Assembly (NCBI GenBank): GCA_963677085.2
Contig: CAXXFH010000006.1
Span: 310,001 to 374,000 of the forward strand
DNA length: 64,000 nucleotides
Source of the DNA: G963677085 sp963677085
Lineage (GTDB): Bacteria; Planctomycetota; Planctomycetia; Pirellulales; Thermoguttaceae
Direction of reading: 5' to 3'
The stretch's first letter is position 1. The number at the start of each line of letters is the position of its first letter. Of this stretch, positions 34,129 through 41,717 are shown one piece after another. The position numbers and the translations under genes were made by a program. The notes beneath the pieces are model-generated. The model searched no databases. It saw only the letters and a list, made by a program, of their open reading frames with translations, and was not told the DNA's origin.

Positions 34129-34845
34129 TCAGTTGGACTGGGCCAACTGGCGTGAATATGCCACAGGCACCTTCGCTTCGTATGCCAGCCCGTCGAGGAA
34201 TCGTTGGGCCATGACGTACTCTTCCGGAGGAAGCTCGCGGATCTGATCCTTCAACGCGTTCTTCAACTGGGCGGTCAGTTCGCGCACTCGTAGGTAGTCT
34301 TCGGCATCGAGTCGTCGTTGCACGGCCCGGCGGTCGAACAGTTCCTCCAATTGCGAGCGCCGGTCTTCGAACGCTCGACTCCGCAAGAGAATCGGCCAGT
34401 TGGGTTCGCCAGTCAGTTCGTCCAGCTCGCTGGGGCTCAATCGCGGAGGACGACTGATGCGGGCATAGCGTTCGAGGTCTTCGCGGCTGGGGCGCGGCCC
34501 ACGCTCGGCCGCTCGATAGTCGCGGTTGGCCATCCGCAGATCGTAGTAGGTCGACTGAAATTTCTTGCGGTTATCCAGGTATTTCTCAAATGCCTGGTTG
34601 GCGATCACGGCGGCTTCGGCATCGTACACATTGGCCAGCGCGCGAGAACGGATCAGATCGGCCCTACCTCGCGCGTAGCTTTCCGCCGGCGTGGTCGCCC
34701 GCGTGACCAGGAGCCCGTCGCCGTTGTAGCCGTCGTAGTAACCGGCTGACGCAAACAATTGGGCTCGACTCTCGGTCGCCAGGACCGCGCTGAGCAGTCC
34801 GGCAACCAACAAGAAACCAAGCGAAATTCGAAGTGGGGATTTCAT
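34129..34845 (-). CDS. Secreted or periplasmic protein of unknown function
   Basis: The 238-residue protein has a clear signal peptide (ISLGFLLVAGLLSAVLA, probable cut after ESRA). The mature part is helical and rich in Arg, Tyr and Glu, with ADLIRSRALANVYDAEAAV and a coiled-coil-like RRSQLEELFDRRAVQRRLD. I recognise only a planctomycete-type secreted protein without catalytic motifs. The ATG at 34845 follows GGGAGG by eight bases. It may be monocistronic. Confidence 0.6.
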   Translation of the reverse strand: MKSPLRISLGFLLVAGLLSAVLATESRAQLFASAGYYDGYNGDGLLVTRATTPAESYARGRADLIRSRALANVYDAEAAVIANQAFEKYLDNRKKFQSTYYDLRMANRDYRAAERGPRPSREDLERYARISRPPRLSPSELDELTGEPNWPILLRSRAFEDRRSQLEELFDRRAVQRRLDAEDYLRVRELTAQLKNALKDQIRELPPEEYVMAQRFLDGLAYEAKVPVAYSRQLAQSN

Positions 34846-35089
34846 GGCCGCGGCCTCCCATAACAGACGTGTAAACTGGTTTCAGCGAAAGACGGACGGC
34901 GAGGAGCCGTTCGCCAACGTTGCGAAGAATGGCATTCAAATAAATTTTTGGGGCAAAGGTCCGGCCGGTCTGTGAACTGGAGTACAGAAGCAGCGGCAAC
35001 AGTGTCCGCAAAAGCGAAAAAAACCGGTAACATTTCAGCCGGATGAAGATAAGTTGAGGAAAACGGGAAAGAAGCGGTCGTAAGTGTTT

Positions 35090-35171
35090 TAGAGGCGGTT
35101 TCAAAACCCGGCTTCGGGTTCGTATATCCGCTGAACGAACGACCTCAGTATCAGTTTCGAAACGGCTTCTA
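35090..35171. repeat. AAGCCGTTTC-type inverted pair, copy 2
   Basis: TAGAGGCGGTTTCAAAACCC (35090-35109) and TTTCGAAACGGCTTCTA (35155-35171) are inverted relative to each other, enclosing about 45 bases. Confidence 0.65.
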
Positions 35172-35243
35172 GTCGCGAAAACGCAAAAATGCGAAAGAAA
35201 GGAAAGATGATCGTCTTTTTCGCGATTTCGCCCTTTCGCGACT
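35171..35243. repeat. GTCGCGAAA-type inverted pair
   Basis: AGTCGCGAAAACGC on the left is matched by CGCCCTTTCGCGACT on the right, with further A- and T-rich pairing between. It abuts the preceding element, so the two are stacked. Confidence 0.55.
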
Positions 35244-35317
35244 CCCTTTTCTCACCGCCTCGGAGCTTCGCGGCCAGTCGGCGGGGCGAGGACCGAGTGG
35301 TGGGGGAAACACCAAAC

Positions 35318-35346
35318 TTGCAGCCACCCACCACGTGACGTATAAT
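35318..35346 (+). promoter_or_regulatory. Sigma-70-type promoter of the diheme protein gene
   Basis: A weak -35 (TTGCAG, 35318-35323) lies 17 bases before a perfect -10 TATAAT (35341-35346). The start codon is 38 bases further on, with AGGAG at 35373-35377. Confidence 0.6.
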
Positions 35347-35384
35347 GCACAATCCATAATCTGCTCGCCCTCAGGAGTCCTGCC

Positions 35385-38300
35385 ATGACGATTGAGTTGC
35401 ACATTGCTCGGAAGTCGGTTGGTTTGGTTTCTTCGAAGCCCGAAACTCTGGGACACCGAACGGGGACCCCACCGAACGGACCCCGGCCCCGAACGCTGGG
35501 GTTGGCACGCGGCTTGGCCGTTTTCTGGCTGGCCCTGGGCATGGCCGTGCCATTCTGCCAGGCCGACGACGTGGAACTGGCCACCGTCGAGTTGGCCACC
35601 GTCCTTCGCGACCAGCCGACCGGCGCCGTCGTGCGACGGCTGCAGCTAACCACGCCTGCGGTCGAAGGCTGGCAGCGCGACGCAAGTACCCAATCGATCC
35701 CTCAAGCGGCGGCTGCCCGGGTCGACGGTGGGTTGCTTAAGCCGACAGCGCAGGCAAAGCCGTTGTCGGCGGTCACACTGCTTGCGATTCACGGCCCAAC
35801 GTTGGATCCTTCGGACACAAACCATGCGTCGATGGCCTATCAGGCGAACGACAAGTGGTACGGGTCGACGTACTGGATGGGCCAAGAGCGCTGGGCCCGC
35901 GTAGGACGCGACTGGCAGCACCCGGGCGACCAGACGCCCAGCATCCGCACGTTTCGCGCGCCGCGCGACGGCAAGCTCACCGTGACCGGCCGTGTTTGTA
36001 AGGCCCATCTCGACGGCGATGGCGTGCGCGTGGCCATCCGTCATGGCGACAAGACCGTTTGGCAAGCTGAACTCGAAGGCCGCGACGGCGAGGGCCTTCA
36101 GCCGGAAGTGCCGTTGACGGTCCGAGCTGGCGACCCGATTCGCTTCGTGGTCGACAAACGCAACAAGATCTTCTGCGACACGACCCATTGGGACCCGGTG
36201 ATTAGCTACGACGATGGCACAACCTTCAAGGCGTCCGAAGGATTCGGCGATGCCGAGTGCGGACGTGGCTGTTGGCGCTACGAGGTCGACCGCAACGCCG
36301 ACTCGGCAAGCCCCGGGCTGCAGTTGGTGACCCTCGACTCGCAACTTCAAATCCACCAATACCCATTGGCGCTGGGAACTCAGCCCACGGTGCTCAAGCA
36401 GGGCGATTTGCTGGCGGCCTTGGTCGTCGACCCGCTCAGTCATAGCGGCGTGCTCGTGGCACCCGATTGCGACGGTGCTTGGTGGTTGACCGCGGGCGTC
36501 GACGCCGAAGGGCGGTTGGATTTTGCCGTCGATCTGCCGGTCGAATCGGACGCCAAGCCGACGGAAAAGGCCGTCGAGCTGCCTGGCGTGGTGTTGGCTT
36601 CGTTCGCCGGTTCGTGGCTCGAAGGGGTCGGCACCCTCGAACAACTGTTGGCCGCGCATCAATCGGAAGTGGGGCTGCAATCGTTGCGGAATCGTCTGGC
36701 CGAGGCCGATACGGGCGATCTGGCTCTTTGGCTGATGGTCCAGAAAGAGTGGCTGCACGACGATCAGATCGACGGCACCGGGAAAGTCTACCTCACGGCC
36801 GCTCAAAAACACCTCCAGCAGGCGCAACTCTTGTTGAACGATTTGCGGGCCGCCCAGGGCGAAGGTTTTCTGGCCAGCGAGCGTTCGGCGTTAGACGCCC
36901 TGGAAAAAACGCTTCAGGACGAAGCAACGGCCGGCGAGAAGGCCGACCAGATTTACCTGCAAGTGCGTCGTCTGAAACGCCGCGTCGTGTTGGCCAACCC
37001 GTTGATGAACTTCGGCCCCATGCTGTTCTGCAAGCGGGTGCCGACGTCGTACAGCCACTTGGTGATGCAGTACTACGGCTGGCGGGCACGGCCCGGCGGA
37101 GGGCTGTTCGTGCTCGAACAGCCGGGCTACAGCCTCAAGTGCCGCGACATTCTCCAGGGCAAGTTGGCCAAGGGCAACGTGCTCGAACCGCGGCTCTCGT
37201 ATGACGGGAAGCGAATCGTCTTTTCCTACGTCGAATGTCCCGAGAAGCCGCTGCAACCGAACGAGGTCGACCACACCGATCCCGACGTGGCGTATTACCA
37301 CATCTACGAGGTCAATGTCGACGGTACCGGGCTGCGGCAGATCACCTCGGGGCCGTTCGACGACATCATGCCTACCTATTTGCCCGACGGCGGGATTGCC
37401 TTCTGCTCGACCCGGCGCAAAGGCTACGCCCGATGCTTCGGCGGACAGTTCAGTCGTCGCTGGGACGTGTACACCTTGCACCGCGTGGAGGCCGACGGCA
37501 GCAACCTTACCACGCTTTCCTACCACGACACCAACGAATGGTTTCCCACCGTGTCGAACACGGGCCACATCTTGTACTCGCGGTGGGACTATATCGACCG
37601 CGATGCGGTGACGCACCAGAACCTCTGGTCGACGCGGCCCGACGGCACCAACCCGGTGGCCGTTTGGGGCAACGGTTCGCCCAAGCCACACTGCACGTTC
37701 CAGCTTCAACCGATTCCCAACAGCAGCAAGGTGGTGTTTGCCGCGTCGGCGCATCACTCGATCGCGGGCGGGCCGATTGCGATTGTCGATCCCACGGTGA
37801 GCAACGACGGCCAGGAGGCCATCACGCGAATCACGCCCGAGATTCCTTTCCCCGAGGCCGAAACGCGCGACATCCGCGAGTATTACACGGCCCCGTGGCC
37901 GCTGTCGGAGAAGTATTTTCTGGTGGGTTACAGCCCGGTGCCGCTGGTCTGGGAACCGCGACCCAACCCGGCCAACGCTTTGGGATTGTACGTGCTCGAC
38001 GTGTTCGGCAACCGCGAGTTGCTTCACCGCGATCCAGACATTGGCAGCACGAATCCGTGCCCCTTGCAGCCGCGTCGGATGCCGCCCATGTTGGCCAGCA
38101 TGTTGCCTGCGAATGCACCCGAGGAAGGCGAGATGGTGTTGGCCGACGTGTACGAAGGCCTCGGCGATGTGCCGCGCGGCAGTATCAAGGCCCTGCGAGT
38201 CGTGCAGATCTTCCCGAAGACGACCAACGTGGCCAATAGCCCTCCGATTGGCGAGGCTCGGGAGGAGAACGCTCGGGCCGTGTTGGGTACCGTGCCCGTC

Positions 38301-38990
38301 GAGGCCGACGGCTCGGCGCGTTTCATCGTGCCGGCCAAAAAGCTGTTGCTGTTTCAAGCCCTCGATGCCGACGGCATGGCGTATCAAACGATGCGCACGG
38401 TGACTTACGTGCAGCCGGGCGAGACAGTTTCCTGTGTGGGCTGCCACGAACATCGCCGCACGGCACCGTTGCGAAAACCGACCAACCTGATGGCGCTAAG
38501 GCACGATCCGTTGCCGCTCGACCCGGGCCCGTTCGGCGGTCGCCCGTTTTCCTACGCGGAAGTGGTCCAGCCGGTTTGGGACAAGCACTGCGTCAGTTGC
38601 CACGCGGGCGAGAAACCCGACGGGGGTATGGATCTGACCGGTACACCGGAAAAGGGTTTCTCACGGTCGTACAACGCACTGTGCAAGTCGGGGCCGTCGT
38701 TCTGGGGTGCCGGCACCAATCCAGAGAATGCACGCAAAGCGCTGGTGCCACGCTTCGGCGGACGCAATCAGATCCAGGTGACACCGCCGGGCGGAATGTA
38801 CGGCGCGTTAGGAAGCCGGTTGATTCGGCTGTTGCGTGAAGGTCACGAGGGCGTAACGCTCAGCGACGAGGAAATCCGTCGCATCGCCCTGTGGATCGAC
38901 ATGAACGCCACCTTCTACGGCGTGTACCTGCCCGAGCAACAACAGCGACAACTGCATGGCGAGCTGGTCGAGATGCCGGAGATTCAGTAG
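35385..38990 (+). CDS. Large secreted diheme protein, hydrazine synthase alpha-like
   Basis: The 1201-residue protein has a signal sequence with a long n-region (LARGLAVFWLALGMAVP, cut likely after CQA). A first domain (about 60-400) looks like a planctomycete cytochrome-associated beta domain. A middle portion (about 540-960), with MQYYGWRARPGGG and SYDGKRIVFSYVE, resembles the propeller-like middle of hydrazine synthase alpha. Two c-type heme sites follow, CVGCH (Cys1017-His1021) and CVSCH (Cys1069-His1073), so it is a periplasmic or surface electron-transfer or oxidase-like protein. Non-anammox planctomycetes carry many such homologues of unknown role. It has its own promoter and converges with the DUF11 gene. 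Confidence 0.82.
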   Translation: MTIELHIARKSVGLVSSKPETLGHRTGTPPNGPRPRTLGLARGLAVFWLALGMAVPFCQADDVELATVELATVLRDQPTGAVVRRLQLTTPAVEGWQRDASTQSIPQAAAARVDGGLLKPTAQAKPLSAVTLLAIHGPTLDPSDTNHASMAYQANDKWYGSTYWMGQERWARVGRDWQHPGDQTPSIRTFRAPRDGKLTVTGRVCKAHLDGDGVRVAIRHGDKTVWQAELEGRDGEGLQPEVPLTVRAGDPIRFVVDKRNKIFCDTTHWDPVISYDDGTTFKASEGFGDAECGRGCWRYEVDRNADSASPGLQLVTLDSQLQIHQYPLALGTQPTVLKQGDLLAALVVDPLSHSGVLVAPDCDGAWWLTAGVDAEGRLDFAVDLPVESDAKPTEKAVELPGVVLASFAGSWLEGVGTLEQLLAAHQSEVGLQSLRNRLAEADTGDLALWLMVQKEWLHDDQIDGTGKVYLTAAQKHLQQAQLLLNDLRAAQGEGFLASERSALDALEKTLQDEATAGEKADQIYLQVRRLKRRVVLANPLMNFGPMLFCKRVPTSYSHLVMQYYGWRARPGGGLFVLEQPGYSLKCRDILQGKLAKGNVLEPRLSYDGKRIVFSYVECPEKPLQPNEVDHTDPDVAYYHIYEVNVDGTGLRQITSGPFDDIMPTYLPDGGIAFCSTRRKGYARCFGGQFSRRWDVYTLHRVEADGSNLTTLSYHDTNEWFPTVSNTGHILYSRWDYIDRDAVTHQNLWSTRPDGTNPVAVWGNGSPKPHCTFQLQPIPNSSKVVFAASAHHSIAGGPIAIVDPTVSNDGQEAITRITPEIPFPEAETRDIREYYTAPWPLSEKYFLVGYSPVPLVWEPRPNPANALGLYVLDVFGNRELLHRDPDIGSTNPCPLQPRRMPPMLASMLPANAPEEGEMVLADVYEGLGDVPRGSIKALRVVQIFPKTTNVANSPPIGEAREENARAVLGTVPVEADGSARFIVPAKKLLLFQALDADGMAYQTMRTVTYVQPGETVSCVGCHEHRRTAPLRKPTNLMALRHDPLPLDPGPFGGRPFSYAEVVQPVWDKHCVSCHAGEKPDGGMDLTGTPEKGFSRSYNALCKSGPSFWGAGTNPENARKALVPRFGGRNQIQVTPPGGMYGALGSRLIRLLREGHEGVTLSDEEIRRIALWIDMNATFYGVYLPEQQQRQLHGELVEMPEIQ

Positions 38991-38996
38991 CGGAAG

Positions 38997-39016
38997 ACGG
39001 GCAGCCATACCCGTTT
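38997..39016. terminator. Small hairpin between convergent genes
   Basis: ACGGG and CCCGT form a 5-bp stem with TTTCATT following, in the 25 bases between the stops of the diheme and DUF11 genes. The position suits a shared terminator, but the stem is short. Confidence 0.35.
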
Positions 39017-41496
39017 CATTCATACACCTCGGTCGTTTCTTCCACGACCAGGGGAGTCGTCTGGCTTTCGCTAGTGACCTCGGCCCGTACGGTGTACTGG
39101 CCGGGTTGCCGGGTAGTGACGCGCACGTGGTACCGCAGCACCTCGCCGGGCTCCAGTTCGGCCACTGGGGTGAAGTAGATTGTTTGGCCCTCGGTTTGCG
39201 GCGTGCCGGGGCCGCTGGTTCCCAGCCGGTCGGGCTGAAGCCCCTTGGGCACTTTAACCTCCAGTGCCACGTTGCGCTGCACGGCATCCGTGGCATTGGT
39301 TACCCGAAGCTCGTAGGTCACCCCTTTGCCCGAGCGAACCGGGTCGCGCAGGTCGGTCACGGTCATCGTCAGTTCACCCTGGGCAGGGAGAATTTCCAGG
39401 CACGCTTCGCTCTGCTGCCGGCTGCCGTTGGGCAGCGTCACCGTCACGCGGTGGCAGGCCTGAGTAGCCGCGCGAACGCATTTGCAGTGCACCTCCAGCC
39501 GATCGGTGCGTCCTGGGGGGATCGAGTCGAGTGTCCACACCAGGCCGTTGCCCTGGGGCGTGTGGCCCTCGGTGGCTCGCCAGGGGAAGAGTGTGGCGTC
39601 GAGTTGATCCTCCACCCGCACGTTTGTCAGTGGCTCGGCGCCCGTGTTGGTTACGTCGATGGTGAACCGTACCAGGTCGTCGACGTTGGCCGAGCGAGGT
39701 CCGCTCGTGCGGAGGGCCAGTCCCGGCTGTGTGCCCGTGGGAGCGGAAGGCTGGGGTTGCGCCTGGGCGGGCGGTTGCGGTTGCACAGGCGCGGGAAGCG
39801 GGGGTTGCGTTTGTGCGGGCGGTTGGGTTTGCGTCGGGGGTTGAGTTTGTGGTTGTACTGGCTCGACGGCCGTCAGGCACGCCTCGGCAGTCGCTCGCAC
39901 ACCGCCTGGGCTGGTTACTTCGACCGTGTGGCAAAGTCGACCGGCACGCGTGACCTGGAAGGTTACGGCGATCTGTCGCATTTGGCCCGCGGCAAGCGAT
40001 CCTAAGTCGCGTTCGATGGGGCTGGGCAGCCGGGCGTGCTTCAGCCCTAGCTCGAAACGGTCTTTGATTAGCAGTTTGTCGGTGGGGACTTGGCCGCGGT
40101 TGGTCACGTTGATTTGGAACGTGACATTCGTGCCCACCGTGGCCTGTGTGGGGCCAGTGATCTGCACGTCGACCTGCGGCGCGGTGACCGTGGTGGTGGC
40201 GCAGTCGGAGGCCGTCAGTTGGCCGTTGGGCGTGGGGCCGCCGGTTCCCGTGGCATCGACACAGTTGGTAATGCTTCCCAGCGCTTCGGCGCGACAATTC
40301 AACTGGAAGGTTTGCGTTTGGCCGCCGGCGAGTTGGCCGATCTGCCACTTGAGCTTGTTATTTTCGAGTTGGGCGGGCGGGGTGCTGTCGATGTAATTGA
40401 GTTCCCGGGGCAAGGCGTCGACGATCGTCACGTTGTTGGCCGGTTGGTCGCCCGGATTGGAGACTTCAATCTGGTAGGTCAACGTAGCACCCAGAGCGGC
40501 GGTTGCCGGGCCCAGCTTGCGTACGGCCAGCGCGGCGGCGGTCCAGGTTTTTATGGTCGAGCCCTGGCCGACGACCAGTTCGCGCCCGTTGGGTCCGCCG
40601 GCTGCAGCGGGTCGTACCACGGTAATCGCGATCTTGTTTGTGCCCGGGCCGGGTTCTTTTTGGAAGATTTCCACGCAAGCCTGCCCGGCGTCGTCGGTCG
40701 GCACGGTGATGATTTCGGCCCCATTGGGCGCGAAGCCGGCGGGCGGACCGTCGACGATCTCATAACGTACCGGCCAACCCACGCACGGCGCCTGGTTCGA
40801 CTGCCGGGTGACGACCGTCGTGAAGGTGTGGCGTGTGCCGGCCGGATTGATGGCCGGGGGCGGAAAACGCCATTGGGCGTCGACCCAGTGGACCAGGGCC
40901 TTTCGGCTGTGTAAATCCCAGGTGGGCACGCCGGGAGCGTGTAGTGTGACGTAGCTGCTGCCTTCGATCGGCGAGGTCAGCGATATCCAACCTTGGCCGC
41001 GAGCGACGCACACGTCGTCGCTTGCGTCGGGCGTGCCGCGATCGAGCCGGACGTATGCCCGCGAGGTACTGCCGACGGCAAACGTGTTGTCGATTTTGTG
41101 CGGTCGGGTGAAGTCGCCCACCAGCAGGTCGGTCATTCCGCCTTTGCCGACGGCGACAAAGTGTCCTACGCCACCGTCGGCCAGCGACCACTCGAGCCGC
41201 TGATTGGTGCGCAGGAAGCCGTCGTTGCCGAGGACGCCGCCGACGAGGATCACTTCGCTACCGACCGGGGCCACGATTTCGCCCGGCTGAAGCACGACCG
41301 ACCATTCGGTTCCCGCCGGCTGCACACCAGGTTGGCTGCGATAGATGGGGGTGGTGGAGATGGGCGGTTCGGCGAAGATTCGTCGGCCGGTGGGGTCGAT
41401 GCGTGGCATCTGCGTATACGCGCAGCCCGAGAGCCAAGCCACACTGATCAGCAGCGCGACAGTCGCGGCTCGGCTTGTCTTGCGGATGCGACTCAT
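39016..41496 (-). CDS. Lipoprotein with DUF11 repeats
   Basis: The 826-residue protein has a lipoprotein signal with Cys25 in the lipobox (AWLSGCAYTQ). An N-terminal region (about 40-330) has no known match. Then come at least four DUF11/CARDB-type beta-sandwich repeats, seen as LTYQIEVSNPGDQPANNVT, VTFQINVTNRGQVPTDKL, VRFTIDVTNTGAEPLTNVR and VTYELRVTNATDAVQRNV. A Pro/Gln-rich linker (about 580-625) separates the second and third. Such proteins act as surface scaffolds or adhesins. The ATG at 41496 is chosen because the longer frame would precede the signal peptide. Its upstream region carries an element also found before the gene at 59940. Confidence 0.85.
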   Translation of the reverse strand: MSRIRKTSRAATVALLISVAWLSGCAYTQMPRIDPTGRRIFAEPPISTTPIYRSQPGVQPAGTEWSVVLQPGEIVAPVGSEVILVGGVLGNDGFLRTNQRLEWSLADGGVGHFVAVGKGGMTDLLVGDFTRPHKIDNTFAVGSTSRAYVRLDRGTPDASDDVCVARGQGWISLTSPIEGSSYVTLHAPGVPTWDLHSRKALVHWVDAQWRFPPPAINPAGTRHTFTTVVTRQSNQAPCVGWPVRYEIVDGPPAGFAPNGAEIITVPTDDAGQACVEIFQKEPGPGTNKIAITVVRPAAAGGPNGRELVVGQGSTIKTWTAAALAVRKLGPATAALGATLTYQIEVSNPGDQPANNVTIVDALPRELNYIDSTPPAQLENNKLKWQIGQLAGGQTQTFQLNCRAEALGSITNCVDATGTGGPTPNGQLTASDCATTTVTAPQVDVQITGPTQATVGTNVTFQINVTNRGQVPTDKLLIKDRFELGLKHARLPSPIERDLGSLAAGQMRQIAVTFQVTRAGRLCHTVEVTSPGGVRATAEACLTAVEPVQPQTQPPTQTQPPAQTQPPLPAPVQPQPPAQAQPQPSAPTGTQPGLALRTSGPRSANVDDLVRFTIDVTNTGAEPLTNVRVEDQLDATLFPWRATEGHTPQGNGLVWTLDSIPPGRTDRLEVHCKCVRAATQACHRVTVTLPNGSRQQSEACLEILPAQGELTMTVTDLRDPVRSGKGVTYELRVTNATDAVQRNVALEVKVPKGLQPDRLGTSGPGTPQTEGQTIYFTPVAELEPGEVLRYHVRVTTRQPGQYTVRAEVTSESQTTPLVVEETTEVYE

Positions 41497-41504
41497 GACC
41501 TCGC

Positions 41505-41607
41505 TCTTCAGGATCGACCGATAAATAACTTGCCGGTTTACCGGCCCGTGCTTCGCGACGGCCCTCGCGTTTCGCCTTGGAAACGGCAAGTTATTCTTCG
41601 TGCCGTT
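41505..41607 (-). repeat. Repeated leader element, copy 1
   Basis: This roughly 100-base block, from CTTCAGGATCGACCG to CAAGTTATTCTTCGTGCCGT, matches 60020-60122 over most of its length. Its outer parts, AATAACTTGCCG and CGGCAAGTTATT, are perfect inverted repeats. Both copies lie directly upstream of a minus-strand gene for an exported protein. Confidence 0.7.
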
Positions 41608-41717
41608 CTAACGTTTACACCATATCCAATCATTGAAAGGGTAGCATGCGTTTGGGCAACGTGGGGGCTTTTTGGCAACAAAGCGTGTGGCTTTTTGGAA
41701 ACGTGTCGGCAAAACCG

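Larger units (their letters stand above)
34846..35384. other. Divergent gene-free stretch with two inverted-repeat elements
   Basis: The stretch holds the AAGCCGTTTC-type pair at 35090-35171, directly followed by a GTCGCGAAA-type pair at 35171-35243, and then the promoter of the diheme gene at its right end. Confidence 0.6.

Noticed and set aside
36891..38453. Long open frame (520 codons) on the minus strand inside the diheme gene
   Set aside because: It is an antisense shadow of a GC-rich real gene: no ribosome-binding site, no recognisable motif, and the plus strand encodes two heme sites and a signal peptide.
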